A stretch of DNA of 64,000 nucleotides. It comes from Gammaproteobacteria bacterium. Lineage in GTDB: Bacteria > Pseudomonadota > Gammaproteobacteria > GCA-001735895. This document shows, one piece after another, positions 28,527 to 36,882 of the stretch (the stretch's first letter is position 1; each line of letters starts with the position of its first letter). The stretch spans positions 1 through 64,000 of the forward strand of contig JAOTYD010000003.1 in assembly GCA_029862005.1 (NCBI GenBank), in the 5' to 3' direction. A program made the translations under genes and the position numbers. The notes beneath the pieces were generated by a model. It saw only the letters and a program-made list of their open reading frames with translations, was not told where the DNA came from and searched no databases.

Positions 28527-29303
28527 CTAGGGTGGCGTTGCTGGAGTCCAGCCCAGGACACTGTGACAAGCCTCGCAGTCATTTCCCGAAGGAATATGCA
28601 TCGGATCCTTGCCCTCGGCGATGACGCCATTGTGACAACTGAAGCAGGTTCCGATTACCGAACCGTGGTCAACCCGGATTACCGGTATCCAGTCCCGGGT
28701 ATTGTGACAATCCTCGCAACTCGCCGTAGACGGGATGTGGCCGGGATTTTTACCTTCAGCAAATCCGCCGTTATGACAACTGACACAATTGCTGGTGGTG
28801 TCGATATGATAAAATTTCCAGCTCAGTGTAATGTGGCAGGCATCGCAGATATTACTGCTCGGTACATGTCCCGGATTCTTGCCCTCGGCGGTAACCCCAT
28901 TGTGGCAGCTCGCACAGCTACCGCGGACCGCGGCGTGATCGACCCTGATAATGTTGGTCCATAAAGTGGGCGTGTGACAATAGTCGCAATCACCGGTGAC
29001 CCGTATATGCTGGCTGGACGGAGCGCTGGCCTTTATTCGCCCCGAGTCGGAATGGCAACTGGCACATTGCCTCGGGGTGCCGACGAAAATCCCGTCTACG
29101 TGGCAGGACTCACAGCTAATCAGGGCATGTTTGAAATCCAGCGGAAAACTGGTCTCGTCATGATTAAAATCCGACCCGAGGTCAAGCGCAGCCGTATTGC
29201 TTGCATAGCAACCAGCTAACACAAAGAAAATGATTAAAGCCGCACCGAACTTAATAGAAAGTTGAGCGGGAACCCATGAAGATACTTGAATGGCCATATT
29301 CAT
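28527..29303 (-). CDS. Nine-heme c-type cytochrome lipoprotein
   Basis: A 258-residue lipoprotein (lipobox FVLAGC near residue 32) with nine CXXCH motifs. The repeat unit NGVTAEGKNPGHVPSSNICDACH is the same two-heme plan as in the 36-heme protein, suggesting that both arose by unit duplication from one ancestor. It overlaps the 21-heme gene by 4 bp. Possible role: an electron carrier between the periplasmic 21-heme protein and the outer-membrane part; that is inference from order and lipid anchor. Confidence 0.87.
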   Translation of the reverse strand: MNMAIQVSSWVPAQLSIKFGAALIIFFVLAGCYASNTAALDLGSDFNHDETSFPLDFKHALISCESCHVDGIFVGTPRQCASCHSDSGRIKASAPSSQHIRVTGDCDYCHTPTLWTNIIRVDHAAVRGSCASCHNGVTAEGKNPGHVPSSNICDACHITLSWKFYHIDTTSNCVSCHNGGFAEGKNPGHIPSTASCEDCHNTRDWIPVIRVDHGSVIGTCFSCHNGVIAEGKDPMHIPSGNDCEACHSVLGWTPATPP

Positions 29304-30916
29304 TCTCTTACCTTTTCTGGTTCTTGCTTCCCGAGGTTTCTAAAAGATTGAATATTGATTGTGCTGAAGCCTTGCTCACTGTGGCAGCGGTCGCATGCAC
29401 CACCGAAGTTTCCGTTATGAACATCGTCACGCCGATGACAATCAATACAGCGCCAATTATCCCTGGTAAACCGGTCTAGAGGTCTGTTGTGACAGGTATG
29501 GCAATGCACTTCGGTGTGCGCATGCCTGAGTTTGAAGTCGGTGTCATCGTGGTCGAAGTGCCAGATCAACCAGGCATTGGGATTGTGGCAATCGGCACAA
29601 TCCTCTCCCAGGCTTTGCTCGTGCACGTCGTCGGGGCGATGACAGTCAACACAAGCGTCGTCGGCCTCAGCAAACACGGAGGACGTATGGCAGGCCTCGC
29701 AGCCGAGTGCGGCATGTTGTCCTATGAGGGGGAAACTGCTTAGATCATGATCGAATCGAACGTCTTGTTGCCAGGACTTTTCATTGTGGCATTGATCGCA
29801 CTCGTTGCCCTGATCATCTTTGTGAACATCGTTCTGCTTGTGACAGCTGTAACAGTCGGTATCAATTTCCTTGGTCCTGGCACCGACCAGGTGACATGCC
29901 TCGCAAACCAGGTTTTGATGCGCGCCGTTGAGCGCAAAATCGGTGTTTGCATTATGGTCAAATTCTGCATCCTGCCATCCGGTGACGGTATGACAGTCCT
30001 GGCACTTTTTACCATTTAACTCGTTATGAACATCGTCAGTACGATGGCAGCTGTAACAGTCACGTGGTTTTTTGTTAAATTTTTTGGAAACCTCGTAGTC
30101 GATGGCATGACAGTCGTTACAGGCCTGCCTGCGATGCCTTCCCTCGAGTTGGTAGCTGGTGTCCCGGTTGTGGTCAAAAATCGATTTATCCCAGGTTCTT
30201 TCCTGGTGGCAGGTTGCGCAGTTTTGACCGAAGCGGTTGCTGTGAACGTCTCTTATCGCATGGCAATCGACACAACGCTTGGGTGTGTCCTTGTATTGCT
30301 CATTGATGTGGCAAGCGTTGCAAGCCACACGCCGATGTGAGAATTCTAATTTGAAGTCCGTGTTGTCATGGTCAAACTCGGATCTGGACCATCCACTGGT
30401 CACGTGACAATCTTTACATTTTTTGCCCAGTTCGCCCTTGTGAATATCATCTTCCGAGTGGCATTCATAACAGGTTCGCTTGGCGTCACGGTATTTCTCG
30501 TCTTGCTGATGACAGGCATTACATTCCACCAGCTTGTGCTTGCCGTCCAGCTTAAAATCAGTGAATTGATGATCGAACTTGTCCTTGTCCAGCCAGACTA
30601 CCCTGGCATCGCGACCCTTGTGATCGCTGTGGCAGGCTTTACAGTCCAGGTCTCTTGCGTTCTTGTCCTTGCCATGAAATCCCTTTTTTTTAAGGATATC
30701 CTCGGCAATCGGCTTGTGGTCGTGACAATCAAGGCATAGCTTCTTTTGGGTTGTATCGCGCAATCTGACGTGGCAATTGGTGCATTCTGATTCGAGTTCC
30801 TCGTGCCCCGATATCAACTTGCCCGGCATGAAAAATTGTTCAATCTCGGCTGCCTGCGCATTCCATGTGCTGATGACACCCAGCAGTAGGGCCAATAGGT
30901 AAATGGTTCTCATCAA
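29300..30916 (-). CDS. 21-heme periplasmic c-type cytochrome
   Basis: A 538-residue cytochrome with a Sec signal peptide (residues 1-22, ending AQAA) and no lipobox, so probably soluble in the periplasm. It has 21 CXXCH motifs. The repeat, about 55-65 residues with three hemes, reads CH...DDVH-x5-G-x2-CxxCH...W...FDH-x3-TDF-x-L-x-G-x-H-x4-C-x-ACH, clearly different from that of the 9- and 36-heme proteins. The chain length could span the periplasm, as MtrA-type cytochromes do. It overlaps the membrane cytochrome gene and the 9-heme gene by 4 bp each. Confidence 0.88.
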   Translation of the reverse strand: MMRTIYLLALLLGVISTWNAQAAEIEQFFMPGKLISGHEELESECTNCHVRLRDTTQKKLCLDCHDHKPIAEDILKKKGFHGKDKNARDLDCKACHSDHKGRDARVVWLDKDKFDHQFTDFKLDGKHKLVECNACHQQDEKYRDAKRTCYECHSEDDIHKGELGKKCKDCHVTSGWSRSEFDHDNTDFKLEFSHRRVACNACHINEQYKDTPKRCVDCHAIRDVHSNRFGQNCATCHQERTWDKSIFDHNRDTSYQLEGRHRRQACNDCHAIDYEVSKKFNKKPRDCYSCHRTDDVHNELNGKKCQDCHTVTGWQDAEFDHNANTDFALNGAHQNLVCEACHLVGARTKEIDTDCYSCHKQNDVHKDDQGNECDQCHNEKSWQQDVRFDHDLSSFPLIGQHAALGCEACHTSSVFAEADDACVDCHRPDDVHEQSLGEDCADCHNPNAWLIWHFDHDDTDFKLRHAHTEVHCHTCHNRPLDRFTRDNWRCIDCHRRDDVHNGNFGGACDRCHSEQGFSTINIQSFRNLGKQEPEKVRE

Positions 30917-31731
30917 TAGAGATGCACAACGAGAACATGGATTGTTCCGGACAGGACCAGCATGACTAAAAGTGGGATATGGAAAACGTGCCAGTAAGAG
31001 AACAGGATTTCGTTAATTCCAAGTACGCAGATCAAGTGCAGATCCTTCAATCTGCGATAAACCTGTTTTTTCTCGGCGGGTTCCAGTGCACAACGAGCAA
31101 CTTCGCGACGCAAGCGGCCGATACGCGATTTCATACTGCGGTAGAATCCCAGTGATCGATTTATACCCGTATGCTGATGGGTTAAACTGGTTTCGAGCTC
31201 ATTAAATTCGTGCGCAATATGAGCGTCAATGGCGGTTGACCTACCTTTCAACAAACCCGATAAATCATCACCCGAGTAGAACTCTTCGAAGCGGATTTTA
31301 CGGCCATACAAGCCGTGGTGAATGCGCTGATACCAATAACGACCCAGCAAACCGCTAGTGGCAACGATCAGCATGCAGAACAATGCCACGCTGCTGTTAA
31401 ATGAACCGAGCTTGAAGCCAGAGTGAAAAAGAATAATTACCGGACCGACCAGGCCCAATATCATATGAATCCTGAACCAGAACTTGACGGAACCTATTGA
31501 TGCCCAGCTTTTGAAACGTTTTCGCAGGGGGTAGGCAAAAATGAGCAACATCATCGACCCCCCGATGATTCCGAACCAGTATCCGATCCCAGATTCTGCA
31601 ACCAGGTAATTCTGGTCGCGGGCAGCCCAGCCCGCAGCGATCAGCAAGGCGATCGCTGAATACCAGATGATCGAGGTCATGCTGAGCAAATAGGAAGTGA
31701 ACTTGTTCGACAAAAATCTATCCTGTCTCAA
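30913..31731 (-). CDS. Diheme-b-type inner membrane protein
   Basis: A 272-residue membrane protein with helices near 15-35, 48-68, 86-106, 113-130 and 246-270 and a charged cytoplasmic-like loop between 130 and 245. Two helices each carry a pair of histidines spaced 13 residues apart: His89/His103 and His251/His265. That is the bis-histidine plan for two stacked b hemes in cytochrome b and ferric-reductase-type proteins. It heads the operon with the 21-heme cytochrome and is divergent from the Fe-S flavoprotein, so electrons probably pass from that protein or from quinol through it to the periplasm. No family name is certain. Confidence 0.72.
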   Translation of the reverse strand: MRQDRFLSNKFTSYLLSMTSIIWYSAIALLIAAGWAARDQNYLVAESGIGYWFGIIGGSMMLLIFAYPLRKRFKSWASIGSVKFWFRIHMILGLVGPVIILFHSGFKLGSFNSSVALFCMLIVATSGLLGRYWYQRIHHGLYGRKIRFEEFYSGDDLSGLLKGRSTAIDAHIAHEFNELETSLTHQHTGINRSLGFYRSMKSRIGRLRREVARCALEPAEKKQVYRRLKDLHLICVLGINEILFSYWHVFHIPLLVMLVLSGTIHVLVVHLY

Positions 31732-31845
31732 CTATGCTTGAGTTGTTCCCTGGGGTCACTGCAATCCATTCGATTCGAACTTTCCCGGCGCCTGTCGAGC
31801 CCCTTAACGGGAAATAAAATATAGCAGAAAATACGAAATATTTAT

Positions 31846-31859
31846 GGGAAAAAATTCCC
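31846..31859. promoter_or_regulatory. Island palindrome, copy 2 (GGGAA-N4-TTCCC)
   Basis: GGGAAAAAATTCCC is a perfect 14-bp palindrome in the 177-bp divergent promoter region between the cytochrome b-type gene and the Fe-S flavoprotein gene. It is 50 bp from the rightward start and 115 bp from the leftward one, well placed to control both. Confidence 0.65.
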
Positions 31860-31908
31860 TATTTAAGGTAAATTTAACGAGTTTTAATCGGAAACGCAAT
31901 TAAATCGC

Positions 31909-33219
31909 ATGACAACGCTGCAATACTGGTTATCCCTGTTGCCCCCACTGTTAATCCTGTTGACCTACTTGGCCTGGTACCGTCGACGCGAGCGAATCAA
32001 CAGCCAGACTCGCCTGCAGGCTATTGAATCGGGACTTTCCGAGCCGGCTTCATTGCACCCGCTCATCGATCGCAACAAATGCATCGGTTGCAAATCATGT
32101 GTTTTTGCGTGCCCGCAACAGCTCGGACATGATGTGCTCGGAATTTTCCATGGCAAAGCCGAACTGCTGGAGCCGGCCAACTGTATCGGGCACGGCGCCT
32201 GCAAGACGGTCTGCCCGGTGGGTGCGATCAATTTGGTGTTCGGTAGCGAAAAACGGGGTGTTGATATCCCGCAGGTTGACGATCATTTTGAAACCAACAT
32301 ACCGGGAATCTATATCGCCGGAGAGCTGGGAGGTATGGGCTTGATTCGAAATGGTATCGAGCAGGGCAAAACTGCGATGCTGTCACTTGCAAAAGATTTA
32401 CCCAGCTCAAGCAGTAATGCACATCAGGTCGTTATTGTCGGTGCAGGCCCCGCGGGATTCGCCGCAACCCTGAAGGCTAAGGAACTCGGTTTGAATTACC
32501 TGACGCTGGATCAGGAATCACTGGGCGGTACGGTATACAAGTATCCTCGCGGGAAGATTGTCATGACGCACCCGGTCGACTTACCGATCGCGGGCAAAAT
32601 GCACTTCAAGGAGACTACCAAGGAAGAGCTGCTGGAATTCTGGCAGGGTGTAAAGAAAAATACCGGGATCAGAATAAATTACCAGGAACTGGTTTCCAAT
32701 ATCACGACCCGGGACGCTGGTTTTGAGCTGAAAACCAGCCGTGGCCAGTACACCGCGGATAAGGTATTGCTCGCAATCGGCAGGCGCGGCACACCCCGTA
32801 AACTGGGAGTTCCGGGTGAAGATCATCCCAAGGTTGTTTACTCGCTGATCGATCCCGAGCAGTACCTGGGAAAAAAAGTATTGGTCGTCGGTGGTGGCGA
32901 CAGTGCACTCGAGGCCGCGTTATCGATTGTTGATGCCGGTGGAGCCGATGTTTCAATTTCATATCGCAGCGATGCTTTCTCTCGAGCCAAGGCAAAAAAC
33001 CGGGAGCGCGTCGATAACTATGCCGCTGCGTCGAAAGTCAAGCTCTACTTATCATCGAACCTGATCAATATTTCCCCCCACGAGGTGGTTCTCGAGCACA
33101 AGGGACAGGCTATTCAGCTTGAAAACGATGCAATTATTATCAATGCCGGCGGTATCTTACCCACCGGCTTTCTCAAGGATATCGGTATATCTGTTGAGAC
33201 AAAATACGGCACAGCTTGA
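31909..33219 (+). CDS. Membrane-anchored Fe-S flavoprotein, NAD(P)-linked oxidoreductase
   Basis: A 436-residue protein with one N-terminal membrane helix (about 5-24), a two-cluster ferredoxin domain (C58, C61, C64, C68 and C92, His95, C98, C102), a segment like the C-terminal FAD motif of disulfide oxidoreductases (ETNIPGIYIAGELGGMG, near 128-145), then the FAD Rossmann motif VVIVGAGPAGFAA (about 175) and the NAD(P) motif VLVVGGGDSALEAA. The CXXC redox pair of thioredoxin reductase is missing. Likely moves electrons between NAD(P)H and the neighbouring membrane cytochrome at the inner face. The domain order looks circularly permuted. Confidence 0.82.
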   Translation: MTTLQYWLSLLPPLLILLTYLAWYRRRERINSQTRLQAIESGLSEPASLHPLIDRNKCIGCKSCVFACPQQLGHDVLGIFHGKAELLEPANCIGHGACKTVCPVGAINLVFGSEKRGVDIPQVDDHFETNIPGIYIAGELGGMGLIRNGIEQGKTAMLSLAKDLPSSSSNAHQVVIVGAGPAGFAATLKAKELGLNYLTLDQESLGGTVYKYPRGKIVMTHPVDLPIAGKMHFKETTKEELLEFWQGVKKNTGIRINYQELVSNITTRDAGFELKTSRGQYTADKVLLAIGRRGTPRKLGVPGEDHPKVVYSLIDPEQYLGKKVLVVGGGDSALEAALSIVDAGGADVSISYRSDAFSRAKAKNRERVDNYAAASKVKLYLSSNLINISPHEVVLEHKGQAIQLENDAIIINAGGILPTGFLKDIGISVETKYGTA

Positions 33220-33238
33220 GATAATTAAGGTCACTCGA

Positions 33239-35233
33239 ATGAAAATAGTCCTGCTGATCCTGACCCTCGTGCTAACTTCGGCTCCCGCCCTTGGCAAACT
33301 GGATCAATCACTAGAAGAAATCGAAAAACTGATTCGATTGCGTGATTATTCGCAGGCGGTTAGTCGCCTACAGATCATGGCAGAAAAAGGTGATCCCGAA
33401 GCGCAATACCGACTGGCGGGACTGTATCGAGCCGGTAAAGGTGTGAGCAAAGATCTGGATAAAGCAACCGACCTGTACCATGAGTCGGCACAGGGCGGTC
33501 ATGCGGACGCCCAGTATGCAATAGCGTTAATCATCGAGAAGTCCAACGACTCAGCTGCCTCACGAAATGAAGCGCGGAGATGGTATAAAAAATCTGCAGC
33601 CCAGGGTAACCAGCGCGCTTCAATCAAGCTCGAGCAGTTTCAGCAAGCCCCGCAGGTAACGCCGCGGCGAATTAACCGGAAAGACCTCTTTAACGCAATT
33701 CAACATAACGATGAAGCCCTGATAAATTCCCTCATTTCGAATGATGTGGATTTGAATTTGACTGACCGACAGGGTAACTCGACGGTAATGGCAGCATTAC
33801 TCGCTGGATGGCCGCGATTAGCCGGCACATTAATCCCCAAAACGCAGCATCTCGGGCAGGCCAATATATATGGAGATAGTCCGTTGCACGTCGCTTCCAG
33901 TCGAGGATACAAAGGCATCGTTAAAGCCTTGCTCGATAGTAACGTGGGTATCGATCAAACCGACTACCGGGGCGATACGGCGCTAATGCTGGCGCTGAAA
34001 AACAGGCATGCCGAGATAGCTGAACTGTTATTGGAGCGAGGCGCAGATTACGAACTTACCAACAAGAAGAATCGCTCGGCAGTTGATTTTGCCTTTGCCG
34101 ATGATAATCCAGCCAGCAAGGCCTTATTCGCGCAGTTTGGTATTAAGCCAAAGGTCGTTACCAGGAAAAAAGCGCCGAATAGCCTCGAAACATTTAAATC
34201 GTCGGTCGACAAATATGGGGCGCGTTATGCCGGCTGGCCCTTGCTCAATATTGCGATCGAGCTTGGTGACGATTCAATTTCTAATCAATTAATTGCGCGA
34301 AAACCTGACCTGAACGCAGCCGATCCTGACGGCAATAGTGCCTTGCACGTCGCAGCCCGCAAGGGTGATTCCGTAACCTTGAAACAGCTCATCAGAAACG
34401 GTGTGAGTAAAAACGGGCTGAACCGCAGAAAGGAAACCGCCCTGTACCTGTCGGTCGAATCCGCCTGTCTGAAATGCGTAAGACTGCTGCTAGGTTATAA
34501 GGCCGATCCATCGATCGCGACAAAATTCGAGGTTACGCCACTTGAAGCCGCTATCCGGAATAACCAGGCAAAAATCGCACAGGCGCTGTTGCAAAATAAA
34601 TCCAATTACCCGGGTATTCATCGAGTGCTGTTACTTGCGATTCAGAAGAAAATGGAGAACCTGAGCAGCGTGTTGATTAAACGCGATAAGCATCTCGACT
34701 CTGTCGACGAAAAGAAACGGTCGGCGCTATGGCACAGCGCTGACCAGGGGCTTGAAAAGACCACGGCGTTACTGATTGCATCGGGTGAAATAGACGTTAA
34801 TCGCAAGGACATCAACGGACACAGTGCACTTGCGCAGGCGGTGATACACGGTCATTTCAAACTAGTGCGGCTGTTGATCGAGCACGGCGCTGACCCGACC
34901 ACGCGCACGCAAGAGGGCAATACGCTGGTAATGCTGGCCGTGCTATCGCAGAGTCCCGAAATCGTCGAGTTTTTACTGAATCGCGGTATCGAAATGGGTG
35001 TTCGGGATATCGACCTCAATGCGCGGGATAATGTCGGAGAAACCGCGTTGATGATGGCCGCGGCTACTGCCCAGGATCAAGTCATTGAGGTGCTATTGCA
35101 TGCCGGAGCCGATCCACAGCTGCGTAACAATGAGGACTTGAATGCATTTCAAATAGCGACTAATGCCGGACATCGCGATACCGCCCGGTTCATCCACGAT
35201 AAAAGCAATTTCGTTTTCAAATTGTTTAATTGA
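33239..35233 (+). CDS. Secreted Sel1-repeat and ankyrin-repeat protein
   Basis: A 664-residue exported protein. I chose the ATG at 33239, which gives the signal peptide MKIVLLILTLVLTSAPALG; the frame is open upstream but overlaps the flavoprotein gene. Residues 30-130 contain Sel1-like repeats (DPEAQYRLAGLYRAGKGV, HADAQYAIALII), and from about 145 to the end at least ten ankyrin repeats (GDSPLHVASSRGYKGIVKALL, GETALMMAAATAQDQVIEVLL). A binding scaffold in the periplasm is likely; the partner is unknown. It lies 19 bp after the flavoprotein gene, probably in the same transcript. Confidence 0.85.
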   Translation: MKIVLLILTLVLTSAPALGKLDQSLEEIEKLIRLRDYSQAVSRLQIMAEKGDPEAQYRLAGLYRAGKGVSKDLDKATDLYHESAQGGHADAQYAIALIIEKSNDSAASRNEARRWYKKSAAQGNQRASIKLEQFQQAPQVTPRRINRKDLFNAIQHNDEALINSLISNDVDLNLTDRQGNSTVMAALLAGWPRLAGTLIPKTQHLGQANIYGDSPLHVASSRGYKGIVKALLDSNVGIDQTDYRGDTALMLALKNRHAEIAELLLERGADYELTNKKNRSAVDFAFADDNPASKALFAQFGIKPKVVTRKKAPNSLETFKSSVDKYGARYAGWPLLNIAIELGDDSISNQLIARKPDLNAADPDGNSALHVAARKGDSVTLKQLIRNGVSKNGLNRRKETALYLSVESACLKCVRLLLGYKADPSIATKFEVTPLEAAIRNNQAKIAQALLQNKSNYPGIHRVLLLAIQKKMENLSSVLIKRDKHLDSVDEKKRSALWHSADQGLEKTTALLIASGEIDVNRKDINGHSALAQAVIHGHFKLVRLLIEHGADPTTRTQEGNTLVMLAVLSQSPEIVEFLLNRGIEMGVRDIDLNARDNVGETALMMAAATAQDQVIEVLLHAGADPQLRNNEDLNAFQIATNAGHRDTARFIHDKSNFVFKLFN

Positions 35234-35295
35234 ATTCTGAAATCGAGCGCCTAACTCCGGCGGCAGTAAAAATTTCTTGCTTTTTATACTAATTT

Positions 35296-35309
35296 GGGAA
35301 TATAATCCC
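35296..35309. promoter_or_regulatory. Island palindrome, copy 3 (GGGAATATAATCCC)
   Basis: The core matches copy 4 exactly and is extended by flanking ATTT and AAAT to perfect 8-bp arms (35292-35313). It lies 86 bp upstream of the DUF5666 start and 72 bp centre to centre from copy 4. Confidence 0.75.
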
Positions 35310-35367
35310 AAATTATATAAGTACTCAGTCACAATGTCTGGGTTTTTTAAAGATTTTTATAACAAAT

Positions 35368-35381
35368 GGGAATATAATCCC
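35368..35381. promoter_or_regulatory. Island palindrome, copy 4, next to the ribosome binding site
   Basis: An identical 14-mer to copy 3, ending 13 bp before the ATG at 35395, immediately ahead of the AGAGG ribosome binding site. Bound protein here could block transcription, or the RNA hairpin could affect translation. Confidence 0.75.
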
Positions 35382-35394
35382 AAGAGGTTTTAAA

Positions 35395-36825
35395 ATGAAA
35401 ATTTTACCAACAAAATACTTTACCGGTGTTTCAGCGCTCGTAGCAACAGTTCTGCTAGTTGGCGGTTGCGGTGGGTCATCCTCGAGTGGTGACGGGGATG
35501 CCGACAGTACGGTTGTTAGCCGTGGTTTGATAACCGGATTCGGAAGCGTTTACGTTAACGGCATCCGTTTCCATACGGGTAGTGCGCGATTTTCTATTGA
35601 TGATGACAGCGGTGTAGAGTCCGACCTGAGAGTCGGTATGATCGTGACGGTAAAAGGCACTAGGAATGATAGCTTTAATGGTCACGCAACACATATTGTT
35701 TATGACAATGAATTGAAGGGGCCTGTGTCCAGTATTTCCTACGATACACCTAATCCTGTCGATGCAGCCTTGGCAACAATGACCATTCTTGGACAAACTG
35801 TAATAGCCAATCGTGATACAACAATCGACAACGACCATGGCCTGACCTTTGACAATATTCAGGTCGGTGATGTACTCGAAGTCAGCGGATTCATCAGCGA
35901 TTCGGGTTTGCTCGCAACGCATATCGAAAAACAGGATGACGCATCAGAAATCGAAATCAAAGGATATATCGATAACGGCAGCCTGACTTCCAATAGCTTT
36001 ACCATCAACGGATTCCCCGTGAGTTACGATGGCACTACCCAACTCGATGATATCAGCGCGCTCGCGGAAGGCCTTTTTGTCGAGGTGGAAGGTCGGTTGG
36101 ATGGACTGGGAACTACCTTGATCGCCGAAGAGATTGAAGCTGAACACGAAGGCCTCGATGATGATACGGATGAGGCCGAAGTAGAAGGCGCCATATCTGA
36201 CTATAACCCCCTGAACGATACCTTCATGATTCAGGGCCAGTTAGTTGATGCCACTGGTGCCGAGCTGTATCCCTCTACGCTGGTTTTAGCGGACGGTTTG
36301 ATCGTGGAAGCCGAGGGTCATATTGTGAATGGTATCCTGCAGGCAGATGAAGTCGAACAGAAAGGCAAGAAGATTAAGATTTATGCGACCTTATCGGCGG
36401 TAGGTTCGGATTCAGTAAGTTTTAAATTTAACTTGACTGACATTGTTGCCCGGGTCAATCACCAGACCGAACTGGAAGACGATATAAATGATACTGATAT
36501 TGTATTATCGCAGCTGTCGCCGGGTGATTTCGTCGAGATGGAAGCATTCGATGATGGCAGCGGGATCATTAATGCCGTCGAAATCGAACGTAAAACACCC
36601 GATGAAATACGTATTGTTGCCCCGGTAGAGGGGTGGGATGATAGCGCCGAAACCGTGATGTTGCTCGGGGTAGTGTTCGACCTCAGCGCGGCAGTTTACG
36701 AAAATGACTTCGACCAGAATATACCGGCCGACACATTTTATAACTCGCTTAGTCCGGGAAGGTTCGTCAAGATCAAGGATACCGATAGTAACGGCATCTT
36801 CGATAAAGCGGAACTGGATGACTAG
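35395..36825 (+). CDS. DUF5666 lipoprotein A
   Basis: A 476-residue lipoprotein (lipobox LLVGGC, then a glycine/serine linker) made of about six beta-rich repeats of 65-75 residues. Repeat signatures are TGFGSVYVNGIRF, VGDVLEVSGF and LFVEVEGRL, matching the DUF5666 family, for which I know no established function. It is strongly acidic. It is a paralogue of the protein at 37680-39194 and lies on the other side of the HTH-like gene. The upstream region carries two copies of the island palindrome. Confidence 0.8.
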   Translation: MKILPTKYFTGVSALVATVLLVGGCGGSSSSGDGDADSTVVSRGLITGFGSVYVNGIRFHTGSARFSIDDDSGVESDLRVGMIVTVKGTRNDSFNGHATHIVYDNELKGPVSSISYDTPNPVDAALATMTILGQTVIANRDTTIDNDHGLTFDNIQVGDVLEVSGFISDSGLLATHIEKQDDASEIEIKGYIDNGSLTSNSFTINGFPVSYDGTTQLDDISALAEGLFVEVEGRLDGLGTTLIAEEIEAEHEGLDDDTDEAEVEGAISDYNPLNDTFMIQGQLVDATGAELYPSTLVLADGLIVEAEGHIVNGILQADEVEQKGKKIKIYATLSAVGSDSVSFKFNLTDIVARVNHQTELEDDINDTDIVLSQLSPGDFVEMEAFDDGSGIINAVEIERKTPDEIRIVAPVEGWDDSAETVMLLGVVFDLSAAVYENDFDQNIPADTFYNSLSPGRFVKIKDTDSNGIFDKAELDD

Positions 36826-36882
36826 TTAACTCGAAGCCCGTGTGTTGAAATTGCAGCACACGGGTTTCGTCGATTTGAAGAT

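Noticed and set aside
22784-31731. Direct assignment of the cluster as MtrCAB or PioAB
   Set aside because: Heme counts, the barrel and the repeat patterns do not match those families. Only the general plan is similar.
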